NCBI GenBank assembly: GCA_910587695.1 | Contig: CAJUNC010000014.1 | Location: 1-64,000, forward strand | Length of the DNA: 64,000 nt | Reading direction: 5' to 3' | Source of the DNA: an uncultured Lactobacillus sp. | Lineage (GTDB): Bacteria; Bacillota; Bacilli; Lactobacillales; Lactobacillaceae | Shown: positions 18,460 to 24,399 of the stretch, piece by piece | Layout: every line of letters starts with the position of its first letter | How positions within the stretch are numbered: the first letter of the stretch is position 1 | Program-made: the position numbers and the translations under genes | The notes under the pieces: generated by a model | Database searches by the model: none | What the model was told of the DNA's origin: nothing | Seen by the model: the letters and a program-made list of their open reading frames with translations, nothing else

Positions 18460-18537
18460 TGATATAATACGTTTAACATGAGTTCCAAAGGTGGAACTTG
18501 CTAAGAAGTCTCTTGCGATCGTGCAGGGGGCTTTTTG
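18460..18537 (+). ncRNA. Candidate small RNA unit 2 (extended -10 promoter to terminator)
   Basis: TGATATAAT (18460-18468) is an extended -10. The predicted transcript, about 63 nt from near 18475, has a hairpin AGTTCC/GGAACT (18481-18498) and a terminator stem AGTCTCTTGC (18507-18516) with GCAGGGGGCT (18523-18532) using G-U pairs, then TTTTTG. An 8-codon ORF (ATG at 18478) lacks a Shine-Dalgarno. It runs convergent to the gene ending at 18539. Confidence 0.35.
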
Positions 18538-18538
18538 C

Positions 18539-18733
18539 TTATTTTGGAAAGCGTTCGGCTAATTTCTCATTAGCAAATGTGATCAATGCTTCTAAGTCTT
18601 CCTTGGTGGCTACTCTGCAGTAACTGCGTGCCATGGATCTTTTAGCAAGATAGTATTTGCGTGCTTTGTTCTTTTCGTTCCAGCGGTTGGAAGCGTCAAG
18701 CTGTGCTTTGCTGGTCTTCTTTTTCTCTGTCAT
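18539..18733 (-). CDS. Small basic protein, paralogue of the 20404-20592 product
   Basis: 64 residues, rich in Lys and Arg, with no recognised domain. It shares with the protein at 20404 the pattern KKTSxAQ, then (R/K)WNEKNKA(R/K)K, then an RS..R segment and a T..D(L/I)..(L/I) tail, so the two are paralogues. Proteins of this style are common on lactobacillar plasmids and phage islands, but I know of no assigned function. AAGGAG precedes the ATG and a TATATT-containing promoter region lies further up. Confidence 0.7.
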   Translation of the reverse strand: MTEKKKTSKAQLDASNRWNEKNKARKYYLAKRSMARSYCRVATKEDLEALITFANEKLAERFPK

Positions 18734-18786
18734 TGGTGTAACTCCTTACTTGCATTCGTATATTAAATATAATATACTTGTGTATG

Positions 18787-18822
18787 AAAAAAGGCACTAA
18801 GCAGCTGCAACTACTTAGCGCC
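18787..18822 (-). terminator. Minus-strand terminator for the 18853 micro-gene
   Basis: On the minus strand GGCGCTAAG pairs with CTTAGTGCC and is followed by TTTTTTC. It separates the hydrophobic peptide gene from the small basic protein gene. Confidence 0.75.
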
Positions 18823-18852
18823 AAGCGTGGTTTAAGGCTTAAAGTTTCCTAG

Positions 18853-18981
18853 CTAGTCGCGATCGTTAAAATCGTGATTAGCTTTTTTTATTATCCAATA
18901 GGCACGCGCTACGTTTATTACCAGTCTTGCTAAACTGAGTATTAAAGGCGGTGCTACTGAGATAATAGCAACGATTAACAC
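18853..18981 (-). CDS. Putative 42-aa hydrophobic membrane peptide
   Basis: GTG start with GGAGG seven bases upstream. The product starts MLIVAIISVAPPLILSL and ends in a charged tail (KKANHDFNDRD), one membrane span with a polar C-terminus. That shape is seen in type I toxins of the Fst kind, but no matching antitoxin RNA was identified. A second frame opens at an ATG upstream with its own GGAGGGAGG and would make a 44-aa non-hydrophobic peptide, so the true frame is uncertain. A terminator follows. Confidence 0.4.
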   Translation of the reverse strand: MLIVAIISVAPPLILSLARLVINVARAYWIIKKANHDFNDRD

Positions 18982-19200
18982 CGTGGAACCTCCAGCCTAT
19001 CCGAATTATCATAACTTTAGCCTCCCTCCGCGCGGTTTAGTAATTGAGAAGTGGCCAAGCCTTAATAATTCCCACTAAGCCACTTGTTAGGTTTGCAAGT
19101 CCTAACTCGTGACTATGTCAATATTATGTATTACATTTCATATAAAAACAAGAATTTTATTCTTACATTTTCTTGCATTATTGTCAGTTGAATAGATCGC

Positions 19201-19245
19201 AAAAAAGGGATGTACCAGCAACTAAGCTAGTGCATCCCTTTTTTG
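19201..19245. terminator. Bidirectional hairpin with GGGATG/CATCCC stem
   Basis: AAAAAAGGGATGTAC pairs over 15 bp with GTGCATCCCTTTTTT, giving T-runs in both directions. On the minus strand it ends the 19292-19462 gene. It is one of several GGGATG-type hairpins in this element. Confidence 0.8.
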
Positions 19246-19291
19246 GGTTATACAAAAACATAGCTCTAAAACTAACTGTTCAACTGGTGAC

Positions 19292-19462
19292 TTATCTTTC
19301 ATCGTCTAACTGCTTAAGTCTTTTATCGATCATCAAGCTAAGGCGTTGCAGGTCGTGCCTGCTGGATAGGTGCTTGATGTAAAACCTAGAATACCAATGA
19401 CGGCGTTTTAAATAAACGTTGATCGCTGTAACGATCGCAAGAATGATAATAAATTTTAACAA
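19292..19462 (-). CDS. 56-aa membrane protein, unknown function
   Basis: TTG start with GGAGGGATCCCAC upstream. The product begins MLKFIIILAIVTAINVYL (one membrane helix) and continues with a basic region (KRRHWYSRFYIKHLSSRHD) and an amphipathic end (MIDKRLKQLDDER). No family recognised. It ends at the GGGATG terminator. Confidence 0.5.
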   Translation of the reverse strand: MLKFIIILAIVTAINVYLKRRHWYSRFYIKHLSSRHDLQRLSLMIDKRLKQLDDER

Positions 19463-19565
19463 GTGGGATCCCTCCTAATCTTTGTAGGCTGTGAGCTGTG
19501 TGCCTGCTGTGATATCCATAGTCTGAGCGAATAGGGCACAGGCTTTATTTTTGATAATTCCGTAG

Positions 19566-19808
19566 CTAGTTGTACCATTCGACGAACTCTAAAACTTGCT
19601 TGGCGTTGGCTCTGTTTACGTTCATATCTTCCACACTATTGGCGCTTGCTGTTCCTTTGGGAGCTAATGATAAGCGTACGCTTGAAATAACTGGGATGTT
19701 TGCTAATCGCTGATACTTGCTATATTCAGTATCAAACCAGTTAGCAACGTTCTTACGTGTCTGGATGTAGTCTACTTCTCTGGTGTCTGGTGGCTCAAGT
19801 CTCATCAT
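19566..19808 (-). CDS. ArpU-like protein, N-terminal half only
   Basis: 80 residues from ATG 19808, with TTAGGAG upstream. The sequence aligns along its length with the N-terminal half of the prophage ArpU-type late regulator at 59676: DTREVDYIQTRKNVANWFD resembles DLDEVATAEKVKKFFDKDL, then QRLAN matches LRLAD, and SVEDMNVNRANAKQVLEFVEWYN falls where the ArpU pattern has its conserved central segment. It stops just before the region that in ArpU proteins holds the sigma-70 region-4-like HTH. It may be a decayed gene or a deliberate half-protein acting on helper late transcription; the latter is inference. Confidence 0.6.
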   Translation of the reverse strand: MMRLEPPDTREVDYIQTRKNVANWFDTEYSKYQRLANIPVISSVRLSLAPKGTASANSVEDMNVNRANAKQVLEFVEWYN

Positions 19809-19985
19809 GTCCAACGCTCCTAACTGTATCAAGCTGTTACAAGCTCTATAATTTGGGGTATTACTCTATCACGCTATAAAAAGCGTTCTAAGACGTTTAA
19901 TACTATTCTAGTACAATTCTACTGATTATATCAAATGGAGCTTATAACATGCTTAAAATAGCTTTTACTGTGGTTATAAGTTAAG

Positions 19986-20126
19986 GTCGTTTAGAACGAC
20001 CCAAAGCAATTTAAAAAACAGGTCGTTCAGAACGACTTGTTAAAAACAAGTGATTTTAAACCACCTGTTTTGTGGTCAATCTGGTTGACTCACTTTTAAG
20101 CTGGTGTCCTAGTCGTTTGAAACGAC
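19986..20126. promoter_or_regulatory. Cluster of GTCGTT-nnn-AACGAC palindromes
   Basis: GTCGTTTAGAACGAC at 19986-20000, GTCGTTCAGAACGAC at 20022-20036 and GTCGTTTGAAACGAC at 20112-20126 are dyads of one type. A diverged copy (GTGATTTTAAACCAC) lies at 20050-20064. The second site with its flanks (20015-20041) matches, on the other strand, 24 of 27 bases around the palindrome inside the prophage ORF6N gene (46441-46467). Sites two and four are also arranged head to head. The rest of 19833-20403 shows no gene I can support. Confidence 0.6.
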
Positions 20127-20370
20127 CACGGATAATTTGCCGTTTCGCTATCATTTTGAACGACTGCGGACTAAAACGGGGGCTATTGCAGATCATGCAA
20201 CTGCCACAATGTGGATCTATTTATTTACTCGTGAGACGCTTACACAAGCCACTCTGTGAGTTTTTAAATGCTGTCTAGTGTAATTATACTCGGGCGGTAT
20301 TTGATGTCTGTAAACTGTGTCTGTGTGCTTATTTTTGACGCTTGAAATCGATCGTGTGGGATGTTATACG

Positions 20371-20395
20371 AAAAAGGGACGCCTTGAGCATCCCT
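20371..20395 (-). terminator. Terminator for the 20404-20940 micro-operon
   Basis: On the minus strand GGGATGC, a 5-base loop, and GCGTCCC (one G-U pair) are followed by TTTTTC, a few bases after the stop at 20404. Confidence 0.7.
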
Positions 20396-20403
20396 ATAGT
20401 TGG

Positions 20404-20592
20404 TTATTCTTGCAATTCTTGCTCACGCTCAGCAAGTAGCTGTTTAATTTCTTGAATGTCATCGATCGTCGCCATCTCTTTGATAAATTTGCGGGTGTAT
20501 GATCGATAGCTATATACTTTCTTCTTGGCTTTGTTCTTTTCGTTCCACTTGTCCCGTGCTCTTGCTTGGGCTTCACTTGTTTTCTTTTCCAT
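20404..20592 (-). CDS. Small basic protein, paralogue of the 18539-18733 product
   Basis: 62 residues. It shares KKTSEAQ, RDKWNEKNKAKKK and an R-S-Y-T-R segment with the 18539 product and ends in a predicted coiled helix (TIDDIQEIKQLLAEREQELQE). Function unknown. AAGGAG overlaps the stop of the preceding membrane peptide gene, so translation is probably coupled. Confidence 0.7.
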   Translation of the reverse strand: MEKKTSEAQARARDKWNEKNKAKKKVYSYRSYTRKFIKEMATIDDIQEIKQLLAEREQELQE

Positions 20593-20604
20593 GCTGTCAG
20601 CTCC

Positions 20605-20721
20605 TTACTTGCCTAGTAGTTTTAAAATGATCCATAAGATACCATCGATCACCAGTAAGGCAATTAGTAATTTAAATAAAATAGGCTTGGTTTTTCTGAT
20701 AAATTTCATAAAGTTTTCCAT
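20605..20721 (-). CDS. 38-aa single-span membrane peptide
   Basis: MENFMKFIRKTKPILFK leads into a hydrophobic helix (LLIALLVIDGILWIILKLL) ending GK. The Shine-Dalgarno is weak. It sits between the 47-aa and 62-aa genes in an apparent three-gene unit. No family recognised. Confidence 0.4.
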   Translation of the reverse strand: MENFMKFIRKTKPILFKLLIALLVIDGILWIILKLLGK

Positions 20722-20796
20722 TTCCTAAGTGCTCCCGATTATGGTACTCTTAAACAGTAGGGGAGCCGTCCAAGTTTTCCCCTACCGCTTAAGTTA

Positions 20797-20940
20797 TTAG
20801 TTTAAGAGTCGTTTAATCGTTTCTATCAACCATTCTAAGCCTTGTGCTAGTCCTAGTAAGAATGCTAGCCACTCGGCTAAGTCCTTAATGGTTTTGATTA
20901 TTGAAATGATTTTCGGCTCTTTTCTTTTTCTCGGTGGCAC
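20797..20940 (-). CDS. 47-aa amphipathic peptide
   Basis: GTG start with a very strong GGAGGTGAG seven bases upstream. A basic head (PPRKRKEPK) is followed by a long amphipathic helix made of ISIIKTIKDLAEWLAFL and GLEWLIETIKRLLN. First gene of the micro-operon. It has the shape of small membrane-active peptides; whether it is toxin, regulator or structural is unknown. Confidence 0.5.
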   Translation of the reverse strand: MPPRKRKEPKIISIIKTIKDLAEWLAFLLGLAQGLEWLIETIKRLLN

Positions 20941-21070
20941 TGCCTCACCTCCTTAACCTTATATTTATATTATACGGTATTACGTATATAAAAGCAAGTC
21001 TTTTTACTAGAAAAATGCTAATTTTCGCCAATAAATAATCAATAAAAACGCCAGCATTATAGGTTTCTTG

Positions 21071-22080
21071 GTCAATTATCGTCAATACTTCATCAATAAA
21101 CACTCAATATCCTGTATTTGGCGTCAATATAGGTTTTTATTCTTGCATTTTCTAGCATTTTGCCTAATCACTTCCAAGCAATCAAGGCGGACCAGGTTTG
21201 TAATACCCCTTGAAAAAATTCCAACATATTCCAACATTTTTTAGTAGTCGTTGTAATAGTTATTGTTATATTTGCAGGAACTTATATATTTTTTTAAATA
21301 ATTAGGGTTTACAAAAGTTTACATTTTCCGACTTCATGAAATCACGATCGCAACTAATAAAATAACCACTACTAAGCCAATAGCGCCAAAGGTTAAGGGC
21401 TAGGGATGTCATCGTAATGTAACCCCTGTTTTCTGCAATTCTAGCAATCGGATAGGGTATTTACATTCAAGCAAGTTAAAACGCTGCTAGGACGCTTATA
21501 TTAGCTTATTTCAGCAATCAAAAAAGTAGCCATTTACTCCGATTTTTTCCGATCGTTAGGAAGTGAACCAGTTATAGCGCCAGTCGTGGCGCTGGCTAAC
21601 GAGCGTAACTATAACTACGGTTGTGATTTGCTGTGTGGCTGTAACTACATAGCTCTATATTTTCTACGACGTTGCTACTTGTGGCAAAAAAATAGGTTAG
21701 CAAATGTTAGCATTTGACCTCAACAATTCTCAACATTTTATTTCAGCATTTTTCAGCAATTCATCCTATCAATTCCTAGCATCTTATCTTAGGTTTTCTT
21801 AGGGTTTTTGTACCTTTACCGTTGCTCTAACAGGCTCTGGAATAGTGTTTTTTTGCTTTAAAAAGGTGTGCATACAAAAATCAAAAAAGGGTGCACACAA
21901 AAACGCAAAAAGTACGCACACTTTTTGGCGTAATAACTAGCATATTGCCAGTGCTAATAACGTTTTGATGTCAGCATTTGTCAGCATTTTATGTCAACAT
22001 TTGTCAACGTTTTATGTTACCATTTGCTACCATTTGACCTGAGCAAATCTGAGCAATTTGCTCCAACAATTCCTAACATT
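21071..22080 (+). repeat. Array of paired 10-bp direct repeats
   Basis: The 1.3-kb gene-free stretch 20941-22259 carries many two-copy tandem repeats with a 10-bp period. Examples: 21141-21160, 21218-21237, 21307-21326, 21696-21715, 21720-21739, 21741-21760, 21788-21807, 21970-21989, 21993-22012, 22016-22035, 22039-22058, 22061-22080. The usual unit is four bases shared within a pair but varying between pairs, then roughly RCAWTT. All read in the same direction on the plus strand. An earlier run at 21071-21110 spaces TCAA at 10-11 bp. Confidence 0.75.
21860..21929. repeat. Three degenerate 23-24 bp tandem units
   Basis: Units start at 21860, 21883 and 21907. Each has an A-run, then a GTGCACACA-like or CGCACAC core. 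They lie within the gene-free region between two groups of 10-bp doublets. Confidence 0.5.
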
Positions 22081-22221
22081 TTGGGATAGGTCCATGTTTG
22101 AATTTTCGGCGGTCGTAAGATCGTATTTATAACTACGCCCTTGATGTGTGTAACTGTGGTTACGGTCTTCTTTGGTGATCGTGCCCACTTGTGGGGACGT
22201 GGCTTTTTCGCTATAAATTAA

Positions 22222-22254
22222 AAGGGATGCCAACAGTCAGCCAGTGCATCCCTT
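22222..22254 (-). terminator. Terminator after the 22260 gene (GGGATGC type)
   Basis: AAGGGATGC (22222-22230) pairs with GCATCCCTT (22246-22254). On the minus strand it is followed by TTTTAATTT and lies 6 bases after the stop at 22260. Confidence 0.75.
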
Positions 22255-22259
22255 GCGTT

Positions 22260-22805
22260 TTATTTGATTGGTGCTATTACTGATTTGATGTATTCGATCG
22301 CCGTCAAACATTCGATCTTAAGCATGTTACGCAACGCCTTAAGACTTGGATAGCCTTTAAGTGTGATGTTTCCACGCAAGCGGTTCATGTAATAGATCGT
22401 ATACGGGTCAATGTCGTGTCCGTCTGCTAACAATTCTAAGCGGTGGCTCATGATCGATCTAAAACCGTAGCGACTTAATAGCATGACGGACGGCAGTAGT
22501 TTTACTTTCTTAGCGAATTTACCGTTATATTTTTCATTCAAGGCAAACTCTAGCCCTGTTTTGGCTACTTCTGCACACTCACGATCAAAGTAGTAGCCTA
22601 GCTGGTCCATCTCAAGTAAAAATAGATCGTTGATGATCTTATTAGCAGCGTTGATCTTATCTTCTGTTGATCCTTTCACGCCGTCATATACTGAAATAAA
22701 TGCGGTGTAGGCTTCTAGTTGGATCTGATACGTCCGCAAACGTGTTGGGCTTGCGTGTCTGATGTCTTCCTTGAGATCGTTTAAGTTTGTGGGTATTACA
22801 TTCAT
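22260..22805 (-). CDS. Satellite protein of unknown function (181 aa)
   Basis: No domain recognised. Predicted mostly helical, without membrane spans or signal peptide: MNVIPTNLNDLKEDIRH at the start, a charged middle (DRECAEVAKTGLEFALNEKYNGK in pieces), and a C-terminal IECLTAIEYIKSVIAPIK. AAAGGAAG precedes the ATG. Last gene of the leftward satellite operon, a position where Gram-positive satellites often carry cargo or helper-interference genes. Confidence 0.75.
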   Translation of the reverse strand: MNVIPTNLNDLKEDIRHASPTRLRTYQIQLEAYTAFISVYDGVKGSTEDKINAANKIINDLFLLEMDQLGYYFDRECAEVAKTGLEFALNEKYNGKFAKKVKLLPSVMLLSRYGFRSIMSHRLELLADGHDIDPYTIYYMNRLRGNITLKGYPSLKALRNMLKIECLTAIEYIKSVIAPIK

Positions 22806-22907
22806 GTTTGAACTTCCTTTCAGGTTCCTTAGTATAATTACACTCGATAGGGTAGTTATGTGATTTAACGCCTATCTGCATAGGCGCTCTTGAGCTTAAA
22901 AACGATT

Positions 22908-23243
22908 TTAGGCGTTTTGTTTCTTTCTCAATTCTGCCAATCGTTTACTTGCCAACTCTTTTTGCTTGTCTGTCAGTCTTGCACGTTGTCGGATAGATAC
23001 CAGGGCGCTATCATTCAAGTAGCCTTCCAGCATTGCCAATACTCCGCCGTTAGCGCTGTAGCCTTTGCGGTGTGGCTTGGTCTCGTCTAAAAACTTCTCG
23101 TACTTGCGTGCATGCTTTGGGACGTCTGTATAAATGTGCCAATTGTCAAGATCGTGGGAGTAGTTTAAGATCGTCTCCCGTTCTTCCTTGCTAGGGATGT
23201 CCCAGCTGTCAATAATGGTCAAGTTCTTGTTTTCTTCTGTCAT
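22908..23243 (-). CDS. Satellite protein of unknown function (111 aa)
   Basis: Contains DNWHIYTDVPKHARKYEKFL and a basic C-terminal helix ending RLTDKQKELASKRLAELRKKQ. Nothing resembling a known catalytic motif. The good Shine-Dalgarno (GAAAGGAAGATC) and dense packing with its neighbours support it as a real gene. Confidence 0.75.
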   Translation of the reverse strand: MTEENKNLTIIDSWDIPSKEERETILNYSHDLDNWHIYTDVPKHARKYEKFLDETKPHRKGYSANGGVLAMLEGYLNDSALVSIRQRARLTDKQKELASKRLAELRKKQNA

Positions 23244-23264
23244 GATATGATCTTCCTTTCTGTG

Positions 23265-23639
23265 CTATCTGTCCAAGTATTCGATCTCTTTTCTTGCGAA
23301 TTCTTTTGCCTTACCTGTGGCGTGTGGATCTCTCAAGGTCTGACGTGCTAGCTCTAATCTGATAAAGTCATCAACGTATACATGACCATTAGCAACGATG
23401 AAGTGCTCGTCGTCGAATTGTCTAAAAATTGGATACTTGCGTTTTTGTTCTTCGATCAGTGTTGCTTTTTCATCAAGTGCCACGAAACCATTTTTGATAG
23501 CTTCAGCGGTAGGCGTTCCGTCTTCGTTGATGAAATTCTTTTCCAACAACAAGCGGTAAGTTTCAGCTTTGGACTTGCCAGCGTGTTTGAATACTTTTTC
23601 GAATGCATCTTCTACCAATCTTGGATATTTGATGTTCAT
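23265..23639 (-). CDS. Satellite protein of unknown function (124 aa)
   Basis: The open frame extends 21 codons further, but ATG 23639 has AGAAAGGAATTAC upstream and avoids overlap with the previous gene. The product starts MNIKYPRLVEDAFEKVFKH, has a KSKAETYRLLLEKNF segment, and ends in a charged helix. Cytosolic. No family recognised. Confidence 0.75.
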   Translation of the reverse strand: MNIKYPRLVEDAFEKVFKHAGKSKAETYRLLLEKNFINEDGTPTAEAIKNGFVALDEKATLIEEQKRKYPIFRQFDDEHFIVANGHVYVDDFIRLELARQTLRDPHATGKAKEFARKEIEYLDR

Positions 23640-23670
23640 GTTAGTAATTCCTTTCTGTGATACTTTGAAC

Positions 23671-24063
23671 CTATTGCTTGATACCTGTGCTAACTTCATC
23701 AAGGATCAATGATGGTAACCAGTGCAGATCATTGTAATAAGCTTTAGGATCGTGTGCGATCGGTATCAGTGGTTTGATCTCGAATTCGTCATAAACAGGA
23801 AGTGCCTTTTTCGTAGGGATGATAAAGATCTTGTGATCGTTAAATAGTTCATGGAACGCCGTGGCTGTTTCTTTATTCCAACCATGCCAAAAAACAATAT
23901 TTTGCTTAGTTTTGCCAATGATCTGATCTCCTTGCCAATCGATACCAAAAAGATCAAAAATAAGTTCGATCTCTGCGAAGTTCATTACATGTCTGTAACT
24001 GAGATAGTCTAAAATGATTTCTTTGATCTCGTCGATCTTGTTTCTAGTCTGATTTTTCTTCAT
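23671..24063 (-). CDS. Satellite protein of unknown function (130 aa)
   Basis: Starts MKKNQTRNKIDEIKEIILDYLSY and contains GIDWQGDQIIGKTKQN and VFWHGWNKETATAFHEL. No motif matched to a known family. First gene after the candidate origin region, reading left with the 23265, 22908 and 22260 genes as a probable operon. Confidence 0.75.
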   Translation of the reverse strand: MKKNQTRNKIDEIKEIILDYLSYRHVMNFAEIELIFDLFGIDWQGDQIIGKTKQNIVFWHGWNKETATAFHELFNDHKIFIIPTKKALPVYDEFEIKPLIPIAHDPKAYYNDLHWLPSLILDEVSTGIKQ

Positions 24064-24399
24064 GATTTTGCCTCATTTTCTGATTTTTGATGATTACCAC
24101 CACAAAAAATAGGGGGTAAAAATAATGTCTAAAATGCTTGTGTCGGCAGTTTTATCCTTAGAGCCACAAGGGTTACAGCGATTTACTTGCTAAACTATAC
24201 TGTTTTTTGCTCTCAAATTCTCTATATAGGGAATAGCCATATATAATATATATTTATATATATATTTAATTAATTAAGAAGTAAGTATAGTAAGTACAGT
24301 AAAGAGCTTTAAAACCTAGAATTACCAATGGTTACAGAGAACCGACTTTTTGCTTGTTTTACAATGCTTACCGTACGAATAGGGGCGCTTTAACCGTTT
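24064..24399. other. Candidate replication origin of the satellite
   Basis: The 336-bp gap directly downstream of the helicase gene contains about 40 bp of almost pure A/T (24236-24278) flanked by three 9-bp direct repeats (GTAAGTATA, GTAAGTACA, GTAAAGAGC from 24281). GGTTACAG occurs on both sides (24169 and 24332). An AT-rich unwinding element with short iterons next to a primase-helicase gene is typical of an origin. Assignment is inference. Confidence 0.4.

Noticed and set aside
19173..19382. 69-codon plus-strand frame near the left end of the satellite
   Set aside because: It crosses a strong bidirectional terminator and is antisense to a better-supported micro-gene.
21071..22080. CRISPR array reading of the repeat pairs
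   Set aside because: Repeats are only 10 bp, come in pairs without regular spacers, and no cas gene is present.
22027..22233. 68-codon minus-strand frame in the doublet array
   Set aside because: Its start lies in a terminator hairpin, it has no ribosome site, and its codons come from the repeats.
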